Shown here: positions 1 to 9,103 of the stretch, piece after piece
How positions within the stretch are numbered: position 1 is the first letter of the stretch
Layout: each line of letters opens with the position of its first letter
NCBI GenBank assembly: GCA_001874255.1
Contig: MPDC01000009.1
Location: 94,490-130,522, forward strand
Direction: 5' to 3'
Source: Alphaproteobacteria bacterium MedPE-SWcel
Lineage (GTDB): Bacteria; Pseudomonadota; Alphaproteobacteria; Rhodobacterales; Rhodobacteraceae
Length of the DNA: 36,033 nt
Notes under the pieces: generated by a model
Seen by the model: only the letters and a program-made list of their open reading frames with translations
What the model was told of the DNA's origin: nothing
The model's database searches: none
Made by a program: the position numbers and the translations under genes

Positions 1-830
1 TTGTCGATCAGGCGAACCCCATCGAGCCAGGCGGCAACGAACATCCGCGCCGGTGCTGAGAGCCCCTCTAGCGCGGACAGATCATCCGAGCGGCGAAGGT
101 CAATATATTCGACAGCCGAAAATCCCAGCTCGGTCAGTGCCGCGCTGATCTCCGTCTGCAGTGGGCCCCAGGGCTCGCCCGCCCGCAGCCGGGTCGCCGC
201 AGCCTCCATCATCGGATTGAGCTGCCCCGCGACCTTCAGCGCCGACCGCGACAGGCGCGCATTCCGCGAAGACAGCGCCAGACCAGACGCGTCACGCACC
301 GTCGGGCAGCCGACCACATTGATGGGAATGTCCAGGTCCCGCGCCATCCGTTTGACCACCATCAACTGTTGATAGTCCTTCTCGCCGAAGAATGCCGAGT
401 CCGCACCGGATTGCAGGAACAGTTTGGCGACGACCGTGGCGACACCGTCGAAATGACCGGGACGATTGGGGCCGTCCATCACATCCGTGACCCCCGCCAG
501 ACTGACGGTCGTCGCGAAGCCGGACGGATAGATCTGATCCGGGTCCGGCACATAGATCACATCCACCCCATAGGGCGCAAGTTTCTCCGCGTCCTCCTGC
601 TCGGTGCGTGGATATCTGGCCAGATCTTCCGGGTTGTTGAATTGTTTCGGGTTCACAAAGATCGTCACGATCACCCGGTCGCAGGCGGTTTTGGCGGCCT
701 CGACCAGCGACAAGTGACCCGAATGCAGCGCCCCCATAGTCGGCACGAGGCCAAGGGTCTCACCCGCGCGGGTCCAGGTCCGGCGCAGGGCCCGCAATTC
801 ATCCAGATGGCGCAGGATTGGCGTCGTCAT
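1..830 (-). CDS. panC: Pantoate--beta-alanine ligase, 3' end cut by window edge
   Basis: Cytoplasmic enzyme that joins pantoate and beta-alanine with ATP, the last step of pantothenate synthesis. The reverse strand reads from an ATG at 830 through 276 residues and is still open at base 1. The frame ends in a Val-Arg-Leu-Ile-Asp-Asn stretch typical of the PanC C-terminus, so only a few residues should be missing. Visible family signatures are the N-terminal VPTMGALHSGH segment (residues 29-39, with the nucleotide-binding HxGH), FVNPKQF, the FFGEKDYQQ segment and the LSSRN loop. An AAGGGAG ribosome-binding site overlaps the panB stop codon 15 bases upstream, so panB and panC look like one translationally linked unit. 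Confidence 0.96.
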   Translation of the reverse strand, partial: MTTPILRHLDELRALRRTWTRAGETLGLVPTMGALHSGHLSLVEAAKTACDRVIVTIFVNPKQFNNPEDLARYPRTEQEDAEKLAPYGVDVIYVPDPDQIYPSGFATTVSLAGVTDVMDGPNRPGHFDGVATVVAKLFLQSGADSAFFGEKDYQQLMVVKRMARDLDIPINVVGCPTVRDASGLALSSRNARLSRSALKVAGQLNPMMEAAATRLRAGEPWGPLQTEISAALTELGFSAVEYIDLRRSDDLSALEGLSAPARMFVAAWLDGVRLID

Positions 831-845
831 GTGGTGAAGCTCCCT

Positions 846-1679
846 TCAGTCGGCCTTGGCCGGTAGCGTGTCGGCAAAGGTATGCTCCGGCGCGGGAAAC
901 TGCCGCGCCCGGACCTCGGCGGCGTATTCCGCGATCGCCGCCTCTGCCGCGGCCCCAAGATCCGCATAGCGTTTCACGAACTTCGGTTTGAACGCCGTAA
1001 AAAAGCCCAGCATGTCGTCGACCACCAGCACCTGCCCGTCACAGCCCGCAGAGGCGCCGATGCCGATGGTCGGGATCGGCACAGCTTCAGTCACCCGATC
1101 CGCAAGCGTCGCGGGCACTTTTTCCAGAACCACCGCAAAGGCCCCGGCCTCCGAGACCGCTTGCGCATCCGCGATCAACGGGGTCGCGCCCTCTTCGCGG
1201 CCCTGCACCTTGTATCCGCCCAGCGCGTGGACCGATTGAGGCGTCAGCCCGACATGCGCCATCACAGGAATGCCGCGCTTCACAAGAAAGCGAATGGTCT
1301 CTGCCATCTCCACCCCGCCCTCCAGCTTGACCGCGGCGGCGCCGGTCTCCGCCATCAGACGCGCGGCATTGCGAAACGCCTGCGCGGGGCTTTCCTCGTA
1401 GGTTCCGAAGGGCATGTCGATGACCATCATCGCCCTGGACAGGCCCCGCGCGACGGCGGCCCCATGCAGGACCATCATGTCCAGGGTCACTGCCAGCGTC
1501 GACGGGAGACCGTGCAGCACCATGCCGACACTGTCGCCGACCAGAACGAAATCGCAATGCGGGTCCATCAGTCGCGCCATCGGCGTGGTGTATGCGGTCA
1601 GGCTCACGATGGGGCGCTGGCCTTTCAAGGCGCGGATATCCCCGGCGGTGAAGGCGGTTTTGCGGGCTGTGGCGCTCAT
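846..1679 (-). CDS. panB: 3-methyl-2-oxobutanoate hydroxymethyltransferase
   Basis: Makes ketopantoate from 2-oxoisovalerate and methylene-tetrahydrofolate, the first committed step of pantothenate synthesis; metal-dependent and cytoplasmic. The 277-residue product matches the usual family length. Visible signatures are SLTAYT near the N-terminus, the metal-site segment [13 protein letters not shown], the VKLEGG segment with the expected acidic residue, MAHVGLTPQ, and IPTIGIGAS towards the C-terminus. The ATG at 1679 is preceded by a good GAGGGAG site. A longer open frame upstream to 1832 has no family similarity, so it is excluded. First gene of a panB-panC operon, divergent from the transporter operon that starts at 1950. 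Confidence 0.96.
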   Translation of the reverse strand: MSATARKTAFTAGDIRALKGQRPIVSLTAYTTPMARLMDPHCDFVLVGDSVGMVLHGLPSTLAVTLDMMVLHGAAVARGLSRAMMVIDMPFGTYEESPAQAFRNAARLMAETGAAAVKLEGGVEMAETIRFLVKRGIPVMAHVGLTPQSVHALGGYKVQGREEGATPLIADAQAVSEAGAFAVVLEKVPATLADRVTEAVPIPTIGIGASAGCDGQVLVVDDMLGFFTAFKPKFVKRYADLGAAAEAAIAEYAAEVRARQFPAPEHTFADTLPAKAD

Positions 1680-1949
1680 GGTGGCTCCCTCTCTCGGCTC
1701 CCTGTATCGGATCCCTGTACCAGATCCCTGGCTGGACCGCTCGCTGCGACCAGGCGCAGGGTGGCCGCGGGCAAAGTTGCGTGTCTTTATCAACAGACAG
1801 GCCTGCATACCAGCCGTGCGGCAGTGCAGCAAAGCTTGATTACGTGACGAAAAAGTCCGACGCTGCCCGCAATCGCCCCGCAGACGTGGGCGTCATGATC
1901 CCGTCGGGCCGCAATTCGCGTTCCCGGCGCCAGTGGAGGACCTGAGACG

Positions 1950-3428
1950 ATGAACTTCAAAATTCCTGTTGTGGCGGCGATTTCCGCCCTGACCCTGATG
2001 ACCGGCGCCGCCTGGAGCAAGGACAGCGTGACCTATGCGACCAGTCTTGAACCGCCCCATCTGGACCCCACGGCCGGCGCCGCGCAGGCGATTGACGCGG
2101 TGGTGCATTTCAACATTTTCGAAGGCCTGACGCGTTTCACCCCCGAAGGGGCCGTGGTGCCGTTGCTGGCGAAATCCTGGGATATCTCTGCGGATGGGCT
2201 GACCTATACCTTCACTCTGCAGGACGGCGTGACCTTTCACGATGGCAGCACATTGGACGCCGGGGACGTGAAATTCTCGCTCGACCGCGCACGGGCCGAA
2301 GACAGCACAAACGCCCAGAAGGCCCTGTTCTCTGCCATTTCCGATGTCTCGGTTACCGACCCGCAGACCGTTGTTGTCACCCTGACGGAACCGAACGGCA
2401 ACCTGCTGTTCAATCTCGCATGGGGGGATGCTGTCATTGTTGCGCCAGAGACCGCCACGACGCTGAAGACCGCGCCAACCGGCACCGGCCCCTACCGGTT
2501 CGAGGAATGGGTGCAGGGGGATCGGGTCGAACTGACCCGCAACTCCGACTACTGGGGCGAGGCTCCGGCACTGTCGACCGCAACGATCAAGTTCATTTCG
2601 GATCCCACCGCTGCCTTCGCCGCGATGATGGCCGAGGATATCGACGCCTTCGACAACTTCCCGGCGCCGGAGAACGTCGTCCAGTTCGAGGCTGACCCGC
2701 GCTTTCAGGTCCTTGTCGGCTCGACCGAGGGCGAGACGATCCTGTCCACCAACCATGCACAACCACCCTTTGACAATCCCAAGGTCCGCGCGGCCGTGGC
2801 GCATGCGATCGACCGTCAGGCGATCATTGACGGCGCGATGTTCGGCTACGGCACTCCGATCGGGACACATTTTGCACCACATAATCCGGCCTATGTGGAT
2901 CTGACCGGCCAGTCCGACTTTGACCCTGAAAAGGCCCGCGCCCTTCTGGCCGAAGCCGGGATGCCGAACGGGTTCACCACCACCCTGCATCTGCCGCCGC
3001 CCTCCTATGCCCGCCGTGGGGGCGAAATCATTGCCGCGCAGCTGGCGCAGGTGGGGATCACGGCCGAGATCATCAATGTGGAATGGGCCCAATGGCTGGA
3101 GACGGTGTTCAAGGGCAAAACCTACGGGCTCACCATTGTCAGCCACACGGAACCGATGGATATCGGCATCTACGCGCGCCCCGGATATTACTTTCAGTAT
3201 GACAACCCGGACCTGCAGGGGTTGATGAACCGTCTGAACGCGACCACCGACCCGGACAAGCGGGTAGAGATGTTGCAGGACGCCCAAAAAGTGATCGCCG
3301 ATGACTACGTCAATGGCTACCTGTTCCAGCTGGCCAAAATCGGCATTGCCAAAGCAGGACTTCGGGGTCTGTGGGTGAATGCGCCCACCGCCGCAATCGA
3401 GATCGGCGCCCTCAGCTGGGCGGAGTGA
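1950..3428 (+). CDS. Peptide-type ABC transporter substrate-binding protein (family 5)
   Basis: Periplasmic solute receptor of a DppA/OppA-type importer. The 492-residue product starts with a classical Sec signal peptide: Lys at residue 4, a hydrophobic core, and probable cleavage after Ala-Trp-Ser near residue 23. The mature part has the family-5 hallmarks: an early LDP segment, FEGLT, LAKSWDISADGLTYTFTLQDGVTFHDG (residues about 70-95), and the central NHAQPPFDNPKVRAAVAHAIDR region. A GGAGG site lies 10 or so bases before the ATG. It is the first gene of the transporter operon and is followed by a 9-bp hairpin before the permease genes. The ligand cannot be told from sequence; family members bind peptides, glutathione, nickel chelates or other solutes. 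Confidence 0.92.
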   Translation: MNFKIPVVAAISALTLMTGAAWSKDSVTYATSLEPPHLDPTAGAAQAIDAVVHFNIFEGLTRFTPEGAVVPLLAKSWDISADGLTYTFTLQDGVTFHDGSTLDAGDVKFSLDRARAEDSTNAQKALFSAISDVSVTDPQTVVVTLTEPNGNLLFNLAWGDAVIVAPETATTLKTAPTGTGPYRFEEWVQGDRVELTRNSDYWGEAPALSTATIKFISDPTAAFAAMMAEDIDAFDNFPAPENVVQFEADPRFQVLVGSTEGETILSTNHAQPPFDNPKVRAAVAHAIDRQAIIDGAMFGYGTPIGTHFAPHNPAYVDLTGQSDFDPEKARALLAEAGMPNGFTTTLHLPPPSYARRGGEIIAAQLAQVGITAEIINVEWAQWLETVFKGKTYGLTIVSHTEPMDIGIYARPGYYFQYDNPDLQGLMNRLNATTDPDKRVEMLQDAQKVIADDYVNGYLFQLAKIGIAKAGLRGLWVNAPTAAIEIGALSWAE

Positions 3429-3482
3429 TCCGGCGCACCACACAGGCCACAGATCGAAACGGGCCGGCATAGGCCGAAACGG

Positions 3483-3504
3483 GCGGGCGGATCTTTCCGC
3501 CCGC
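3483..3504 (+). terminator. GC-rich intercistronic hairpin after the binding-protein gene
   Basis: A perfect 9-bp stem (3483-3491 pairs with 3496-3504) has a four-base TCTT loop and no following T-run. It sits in the 268-base gap between the binding-protein and permease genes. In ABC operons such stems often protect the upstream message or reduce read-through, which gives more binding protein than membrane parts. That role is inferred here. Confidence 0.5.
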
Positions 3505-3696
3505 TACCCACGCCCCGCAACAGTGCCCCTTGCACCGGCATGTGGTGAACATTCACGCCACATGCCACAATCCGCGGCCACCCAATGGGCAAAGTGCACG
3601 CGCAACAGCCCCAAAGCGCCGGACCTCCGGTATTGCAAAGCGGTTTTGTGAAGCTCCCTCTGGACCGCAGAGGTCTCGCCGCCTAACGTGCCGCCA

Positions 3697-4644
3697 ATGC
3701 TGCACTATCTCGCCAGACGCCTGCTCTCTCTGCTGCTGAGCCTCGCCATCGCTTCGGTGGTGATATTTGCCGTGATCGAAGTCGCCCCCGGCGATCCGGC
3801 TTCCTTCATGCTCGGCACGGGCGCTCAGGAAGACACCGTCGCCGCCCTGCGTCACGAGCTGGGATTGGATCAGGGGAAATTCAGCCGCTATCTGACCTGG
3901 GTCAGCGGCATGCTGACCGGAGATTTCGGGACCTCCTATACCTATCGAACACCGGTGGCCGAAATGGTGGGCGAGCGGCTCTGGGTCTCGGTGCCGCTGG
4001 CGCTATACGCGCTGATCCTGTCGACGCTGATTGCCCTGCCTGCGGGCATTTATGCCGCATCGCGCCGGGGCAAGATGGGCGACATGGCGGTGATGGGGGC
4101 AACGCAGTTCGGGATGGCGGTGCCCAATTTCTGGTTTGCAATGCTGCTGGTGCTCGTGTTCGCGATCAACCTGCGCTGGTTCTCGGCCGGCGGTTTTATC
4201 GGCTGGGACAAGGGGCTCTGGGCCGGGCTGCATGCGCTGACCCTGCCCGCCATCGCGCTGGCCCTGCCCCAGGCGGCCATCCTGGCCCGCGTCATGCGCT
4301 CTTCCCTGCTTGAGGTTCTGGGCGAGGATTTCATGCGCTCCGCCCGCGCCAAAGGCCTGACCCAAGCGCAGGCCATCCGCCGCCACGGGGTGCGCAACGC
4401 ATTGATCCCCGTGCTGACGATCATCGGGTTGCAGTTTTCATTTCTGCTCGCGGGGGCCATCATAATCGAACAGGTTTTCTACCTGCCCGGCCTGGGACGG
4501 CTGGTGTTTCAGGCCATCTCCGCCCGGGATCTGATCGTGGTGGAAAGCGTGGTCATGCTGCTGGTCTTTGCCGTGATCCTGGTGAATTTCATCGTCGACC
4601 TCACCTATGCGGTGGTCGATCCGCGCTTGCGGAGGGCAGCGTGA
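3697..4644 (+). CDS. Peptide-type ABC transporter permease, DppB-like
   Basis: Inner-membrane permease subunit of the importer. About 315 residues, with an N-terminal membrane segment after LARRLL, a periplasmic loop containing the APGDPA segment, and five further hydrophobic segments. The cytoplasmic coupling (EAA) loop reads MRSSLLEVLGEDFMRSARAK followed by GL and RHGVRNALIPV, as expected for DppB/OppB. I chose the ATG at 3697 because the family begins with a short MLxYLxRRLL sequence; a GTG at 3688 would add three residues. No strong ribosome-binding site is visible. The stop overlaps the next start by four bases (GTGA). Confidence 0.93.
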   Translation: MLHYLARRLLSLLLSLAIASVVIFAVIEVAPGDPASFMLGTGAQEDTVAALRHELGLDQGKFSRYLTWVSGMLTGDFGTSYTYRTPVAEMVGERLWVSVPLALYALILSTLIALPAGIYAASRRGKMGDMAVMGATQFGMAVPNFWFAMLLVLVFAINLRWFSAGGFIGWDKGLWAGLHALTLPAIALALPQAAILARVMRSSLLEVLGEDFMRSARAKGLTQAQAIRRHGVRNALIPVLTIIGLQFSFLLAGAIIIEQVFYLPGLGRLVFQAISARDLIVVESVVMLLVFAVILVNFIVDLTYAVVDPRLRRAA

Positions 4645-5456
4645 ACCGTGGTCTGATCCTGGGGGGCGCCCTCAGCGCCGTAATGGTGTTTCTGGCGATA
4701 TCATCCTTTGTCTGGACGCCGTATGACCATACGCTCATGGACATCCCGAACAAGCTGCAGCCCCCGAATGCCGCCCATTGGCTGGGCACCGATCATTTTG
4801 GCCGCGATATCCTGTCCATGGTCATGGTCGGCGCGCGCACCTCGCTTGCGGTGGCGCTGCTGGCCGTCGGCATCGGCATGGGGCTGGGCGTCCCGCTCGG
4901 TCTGGCGGCGGCCGCCACCCGGGGCTCCTGGCTGGACGAGATCATCATGCGCGGCAACGATCTGGTCTTTGCCTTCCCCTCGCTGGTGATCGCGATCCTG
5001 ATCACCGCCGTCTTCGGCCCCAGCGCCGCCAATGCCATCGTTGCCATCGGTATTTTCAATATCCCCGTCTTTGCCCGTGTGGCGCGGGGCGGCAGCCTCA
5101 GCCTCTGGGCGCGGGAGTTCATCCTTGCCGCCCGCGTCGCCGGCAAGACACGGGCGCGGATCTCGGCCGAACATATCCTGCCCAACATTGCCAACCTGTT
5201 GATTGTCCAGGGCACCATCCAGTTCTCGCTGGGTATTCTGGCCGAAGCGGGCCTGTCCTACGTCGGCCTCGGCGCGCAGCCACCGACGCCGAGCTGGGGC
5301 CGCATGCTCGCAGAGGCGCAGACGATGGTCAGCCTGGCGCCCCATCTGGCAATCGTTCCGGGCCTCGCCATCATCCTGACCGTCGTCGGGCTCAACCTCC
5401 TCGGCGACGGGCTGCGCGACCGGTTCGATCCCCGCCTGCTGGAGGGGCGCTCATGA
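4641..5456 (+). CDS. Peptide-type ABC transporter permease, DppC-like
   Basis: Second permease of the importer, 271 residues. After one N-terminal membrane segment comes the HWLGTDHFGRDILSM segment diagnostic of DppC/OppC. Further hydrophobic helices follow, then the coupling loop with REFILAARVAGKTRARI and HILPN, and the C-terminal LAEAGLSYVGLGAQPPTPSWG signature. It begins with GTG inside the stop of the first permease gene and ends in an ATGA overlap with the ATPase gene, so translation is coupled on both sides. The shortness relative to about 290-300 residues lies mostly in the N-terminal cytoplasmic tail. Confidence 0.94.
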   Translation: MNRGLILGGALSAVMVFLAISSFVWTPYDHTLMDIPNKLQPPNAAHWLGTDHFGRDILSMVMVGARTSLAVALLAVGIGMGLGVPLGLAAAATRGSWLDEIIMRGNDLVFAFPSLVIAILITAVFGPSAANAIVAIGIFNIPVFARVARGGSLSLWAREFILAARVAGKTRARISAEHILPNIANLLIVQGTIQFSLGILAEAGLSYVGLGAQPPTPSWGRMLAEAQTMVSLAPHLAIVPGLAIILTVVGLNLLGDGLRDRFDPRLLEGRS

Positions 5457-7078
5457 GCCTTCTCGATATCTCCGGCCTGTCCCTGTCGATCGGAGCCTTG
5501 CCAATCCTGCGCGACGTCATCCTGTCGATCGCCGCCGGTGAGATCCTTGCCGTGACCGGCGAGAGCGGCTCCGGCAAGTCGATGACCGCGCTTGCGGTGA
5601 TGCGCCTGCTGCCCCAGGCGGCGGTGAGCAGGGGCGCAATCTACCTTGACGGCACCGACATCTGCTCCCTCAGCGAGAGGGACATGTGCCAGCGGCGCGG
5701 GCGCGACATCGGCATGGTGTTTCAGGAACCGATGACCGCGCTGAACCCGGTCATGACCATCGGCGCGCAGGTGATGGAGACAATCCTCATCCACGAAACC
5801 CTGTCCCGTGCCGAAGCCGAGGCCGAAGCCGCGAGAGTTCTGACCCGTGTCGGCCTCCCCCCGGACCGCTTCCCGCCGGAGCGCTACCCGCATGAACTCT
5901 CGGGCGGGCAACGTCAGCGGGTGGTGATTGCGATGGCCATTGTCCTGCGTCCGAAACTGCTGATCGCGGATGAACCGACCACTGCGCTCGATGTGACAAC
6001 GCAGGCGCAGATCCTGGATCTGTTGAAGGACCTCGTCCGCGAATATGGCATGGGGTTGATGATCATCACCCATGACCTCGCGGTGGTCGCCGGGCTTGCG
6101 GATCGCATCGTCGTGATGCGTCAGGGCGAGGTGGTCGAGCGCGGGCCGACCCGGAATGTTCTGACCCATCAGCGCCACCCCTATACGCGCATGCTGTTTG
6201 AGGCCTCGGCCCATGTGGTGGATCTCCCCGCCGCCGCCCCGGCTCCGGCGCCGCTGCTGGAGATCCGGGATGCGGTGCGGGATTACACCACAGCCCGCAA
6301 GGGGCTCTTTGGTCGCCCCGGGACATTCCGCGCCGTGAAGAACCTGAGTTTCACCCTGCACCGGGGGGAACGCCTCGGTCTCGTGGGTGAATCAGGCTGC
6401 GGAAAATCGACCCTGACTCGGGCCATTCTGGGGTTGGAGCCGCTACAGAACGGGGAAATCCTGCTGAACGGTCAGCCCCTCAGCCCCCGGCGCACAGCAG
6501 CCGAACGGCGCGCCATGCAGGTGGTGTTTCAGGATCCCTTCGGCAGTTTCAATCCCCGTCACCGGGTCAGGCGGTTGATCACCGAACCCTTCCACCTTGC
6601 GGATGGGGCCCCGAGCGGCCCGCAGCGGGAGGATCTGGTTTCACAGGTGCTCGCGGATGTCGGCCTCAAGGCGTCGGATGCAGACAAATACATTCATCAG
6701 TTCTCGGGCGGGCAGCGGCAGCGCATTGCCATTGCCCGGGCCCTGATCACCCGACCAGAGCTGATCATTTTCGACGAGGCCGTCTCGGCGCTGGATGTTT
6801 CGGTCCGCGCCCGTATCCTTGATCTGATCGCGGATCTGTGCCGCGCCTATGGTCTGACCTATCTGTTCATCAGTCACGACCTGAATGTGGTGCGCAGCAT
6901 ATGCGACAGGGTCATGGTGATGCAGCATGGCGAAATCGTCGAAGCGGGTCCGACCGAACAGCTGTTCACCACTCCGCAACACGACTACACCCGGACGCTC
7001 CTGGCGGCAGCGCCGCAACTGCCAAGCTACGCTGCCACCGAAGCAACCCCGGATCTGGCGAGCGGGACCCCGGTATGA
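5453..7078 (+). CDS. Fused double ATPase of the peptide-type ABC transporter (DppD-DppF)
   Basis: One 541-residue chain carries both nucleotide-binding domains that are separate proteins in classical Dpp/Opp systems. Domain 1 has Walker A GESGSGKS (residues 36-43), signature LSGGQRQR (about 149-156), and Walker B LLIADEPTTALD. Domain 2 has Walker A GESGCGKST (312-320), signature FSGGQRQRIAIARAL, and Walker B LIIFDEAVSALD with the switch His in ISHDL. An Ala/Pro linker near residues 259-268 joins them. The second Walker B has Ala in place of the usual Pro after the catalytic Glu, which is common in DppF-type domains. Start codon ATG at 5453 overlaps the previous stop (ATGA). The frame stays open far upstream, but that part is a shadow of the permease. 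Confidence 0.95.
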   Translation: MSLLDISGLSLSIGALPILRDVILSIAAGEILAVTGESGSGKSMTALAVMRLLPQAAVSRGAIYLDGTDICSLSERDMCQRRGRDIGMVFQEPMTALNPVMTIGAQVMETILIHETLSRAEAEAEAARVLTRVGLPPDRFPPERYPHELSGGQRQRVVIAMAIVLRPKLLIADEPTTALDVTTQAQILDLLKDLVREYGMGLMIITHDLAVVAGLADRIVVMRQGEVVERGPTRNVLTHQRHPYTRMLFEASAHVVDLPAAAPAPAPLLEIRDAVRDYTTARKGLFGRPGTFRAVKNLSFTLHRGERLGLVGESGCGKSTLTRAILGLEPLQNGEILLNGQPLSPRRTAAERRAMQVVFQDPFGSFNPRHRVRRLITEPFHLADGAPSGPQREDLVSQVLADVGLKASDADKYIHQFSGGQRQRIAIARALITRPELIIFDEAVSALDVSVRARILDLIADLCRAYGLTYLFISHDLNVVRSICDRVMVMQHGEIVEAGPTEQLFTTPQHDYTRTLLAAAPQLPSYAATEATPDLASGTPV

Positions 7079-7548
7079 GCGTCTCGCTCTCGCTGATCCT
7101 CCCACGCGAGCGGGGGCGCCTCTCCAGCCTGCTGGCGCCCTATTTTGCAGAAGTCGCCCCCAAAGCGGGGATTGACCCGTTGCAGCGGGCCGAACAGATG
7201 CTCAACCGCAAGGATGTCACCGCATTTTGGATTCACATGGGTGAGATCCGCACCGGCTTTGCCATTGTACTGAACCTGCCGGACGACAGGCGGGAGTTGT
7301 CAGAATTCATGATCCTGCCGAACTACCGGCGCAGCGGGGTGGGAACGGCGGCCGCCGCGCTGATTTTGAACGAGTTTCCCGGCTTCTGGCGGATGGGCAT
7401 CTCGCGCCACTCGCGGATGGCCTCGGCCTTCTGGGGCACATGTCTCAGCCTGCTGCCCAACGTGTGCGGCCTGCGCGAAGGCGCGCCATTCACCGACCAG
7501 CAAGTCAAGAGCTTCACGTTTGAGATCAAAGGACCGCACCATGGCTGA
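7075..7548 (+). CDS. GNAT-fold acetyltransferase-like protein
   Basis: A 157-residue protein whose start overlaps the ATPase stop by ATGA and whose end overlaps the aldehyde dehydrogenase start by eight bases, so it belongs to the transporter operon. The acetyl-CoA motif A region is visible as EFMILPNYRRSGVGTAAA (residues about 79-96), with the pyrophosphate-binding RRSGVG core. The N-terminal half (charged helix, then WIHMGEIRTGFAIVLNL) fits the strands before it. The substrate is unknown; its position suggests modification of the imported compound or a product of it. An N-acetyltransferase acting on an amine or peptide is a reasonable but unproved reading. Confidence 0.75.
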   Translation: MSVSLSLILPRERGRLSSLLAPYFAEVAPKAGIDPLQRAEQMLNRKDVTAFWIHMGEIRTGFAIVLNLPDDRRELSEFMILPNYRRSGVGTAAAALILNEFPGFWRMGISRHSRMASAFWGTCLSLLPNVCGLREGAPFTDQQVKSFTFEIKGPHHG

Positions 7549-8998
7549 CTCCGATCCCCTCTGGTTTGACCCCGGTCTGTGTTTCATTGGCGGCATCTGG
7601 CGAGCCCCAGCCCAGGGCCGAACGCTGCCGCTGGTGAACCCCTCTGACGGGCAGGAAATTTGCCGGATCGCCCGTGGCGAGGCCGAAGACATCGACGCCG
7701 CCGTTACCGCCGCACAGGCAGCACAGGACGGCGCATGGGGACAGATGAGCGCCACGGAACGGGGGCGAATCCTGACCCGGCTCGGGCAGATCGTCTCTGA
7801 CAATGTGGCGGAGCTTACCGCGCTCGAGGTCATGGATGTGGGAAAACCGCTCTCGCAGGCCCGCGCCGATGCAGTCGCGCTGGCGCGCTATTGCGAATTC
7901 TACGGCGGCGCGGCGGACAAGGTGATGGGGGACACCATCCCCTATATGAACGGCTATACCGTCTATACCCTGCGCGAGCCCTTCGGCGTCACGGGACATA
8001 TCGTGCCATGGAACTACCCGATGCAGATCATCGGCCGCTCCGTCGGTGCAGCCCTCGCGATGGGCAATTCCTGCGTTTTGAAACCCGCCGAAGAAGCCTG
8101 CCTCACGGCGCTGGCTTTTGCCCATCTCGCCGAGCAGGCCGGCCTGCCGCCCGGGGCGCTGAACGTGGTGCCCGGCATTGGCGCCGAGGCCGGGGCGGCT
8201 CTTGCAGGTCACCCGGGTGTCCAGCATATCTCCTTTACGGGCTCTGTCGCGACCGGCGCTGCGGTCCAGGCCGCCGCTGCGGAAAACGTGGTACCGGTCA
8301 CGCTGGAGTTGGGCGGAAAATCCCCGCAGCTCGTCTTTGCCGATGCCGACCTGGATGCGGCTCTGCCTTTTTTGGTGAATGCGGGTATCCAGAACGGAGG
8401 CCAGACCTGTTCGGCCGCATCGCGCATTCTGGTGCAGCGCCCCGTCTACGCCGAGGTCAAAGCGCGCATGGCCGATGCCTATAGCGAACTCACCGTCGGC
8501 CCGGCCGCCGAGGATCTGCGGCTGGGTCCGCTGATTTCGGCCCGTCAACGCGATATTGTCGAACAGTTTCTGGCCCAGGGCGACGATCTTGTCATCGCCG
8601 GTCAGGGCCGGATCGTGGAGCATGCCCCCACCGCTGGTGCCTATGTGCGACCGACCCTGTTTGCCGATGTCCCTGCGGACCACGTGCTGGCGCAGCAAGA
8701 GATTTTCGGCCCGGTACAGGTCCTGATCCCCTTTGACACGGAAGAGGATGCGATCCGGATCGCCAATTCCACCGACTTTGGCCTCGTGGCCGCCCTCTGG
8801 ACCCGCGACGGGGCGCGGCAATTCCGGCTGGCGAAACGGCTGAAGGCGGGGCAGGTTTTCCTCAACACATATGGGGCGGGCGGCGGCGTGGAGCTGCCGT
8901 TTGGCGGTGTCGGAAAATCAGGCCACGGACGGGAGAAAGGCTTTGACGCCCTCTACGGGTTCTCGCAGCTCAAGACGGTTGCCGCGCATCACGGCTGA
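7541..8998 (+). CDS. NAD(P)-dependent aldehyde dehydrogenase, betaine-aldehyde-dehydrogenase-like
   Basis: Oxidises an aldehyde to the acid with NAD(P). The 485-residue length is normal for the superfamily. Catalytic Cys is residue 290 in NGGQTCSAASR, general base Glu is residue 256 in LELGGKSPQ, and Asn158 lies in the oxyanion segment PWNYP. The cofactor-binding FTGSVATG and the late EIFGPV segment are present. Similarity in style is to amino- and betaine-aldehyde dehydrogenases, but the substrate cannot be assigned. The ATG at 7541 overlaps the GNAT gene by eight bases. As last gene of the transporter operon it suggests that the imported compound yields an aldehyde intermediate. Confidence 0.93.
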   Translation: MADSDPLWFDPGLCFIGGIWRAPAQGRTLPLVNPSDGQEICRIARGEAEDIDAAVTAAQAAQDGAWGQMSATERGRILTRLGQIVSDNVAELTALEVMDVGKPLSQARADAVALARYCEFYGGAADKVMGDTIPYMNGYTVYTLREPFGVTGHIVPWNYPMQIIGRSVGAALAMGNSCVLKPAEEACLTALAFAHLAEQAGLPPGALNVVPGIGAEAGAALAGHPGVQHISFTGSVATGAAVQAAAAENVVPVTLELGGKSPQLVFADADLDAALPFLVNAGIQNGGQTCSAASRILVQRPVYAEVKARMADAYSELTVGPAAEDLRLGPLISARQRDIVEQFLAQGDDLVIAGQGRIVEHAPTAGAYVRPTLFADVPADHVLAQQEIFGPVQVLIPFDTEEDAIRIANSTDFGLVAALWTRDGARQFRLAKRLKAGQVFLNTYGAGGGVELPFGGVGKSGHGREKGFDALYGFSQLKTVAAHHG

Positions 8999-9001
8999 TT
9001 T

Positions 9002-9082
9002 CGGGCCGTCCTTCGGCCCGGACACGATCGGAATGCTGCCCTTTGAAACAGGCATGCTGCCGGAGGGGAGGACCTCTCCGGC
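9002..9082. terminator. Two stem-loops between convergent genes
   Basis: Between the aldehyde dehydrogenase and pncB, which converge, lie two strong stems. CGGGCCG/CGGCCCG (9002-9008 with 9014-9020) has a five-base loop. A 10-bp stem with one wobble (9059-9068 with 9073-9082) has the loop AGGA. Neither is followed by a clear T-run on either strand, so a bidirectional terminator is likely from position rather than proven by sequence. Confidence 0.45.
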
Positions 9083-9103
9083 GAGGATCAGGCGGCCAGC
9101 CCG

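Noticed and set aside
1893-3470. 525-residue minus-strand frame opposite the binding-protein gene
   Set aside because: It mirrors the codon pattern of the real gene, lacks domains and is rich in His/Arg/Gly as expected of a shadow in GC-rich DNA. The same holds for the minus frame 17750-19192.
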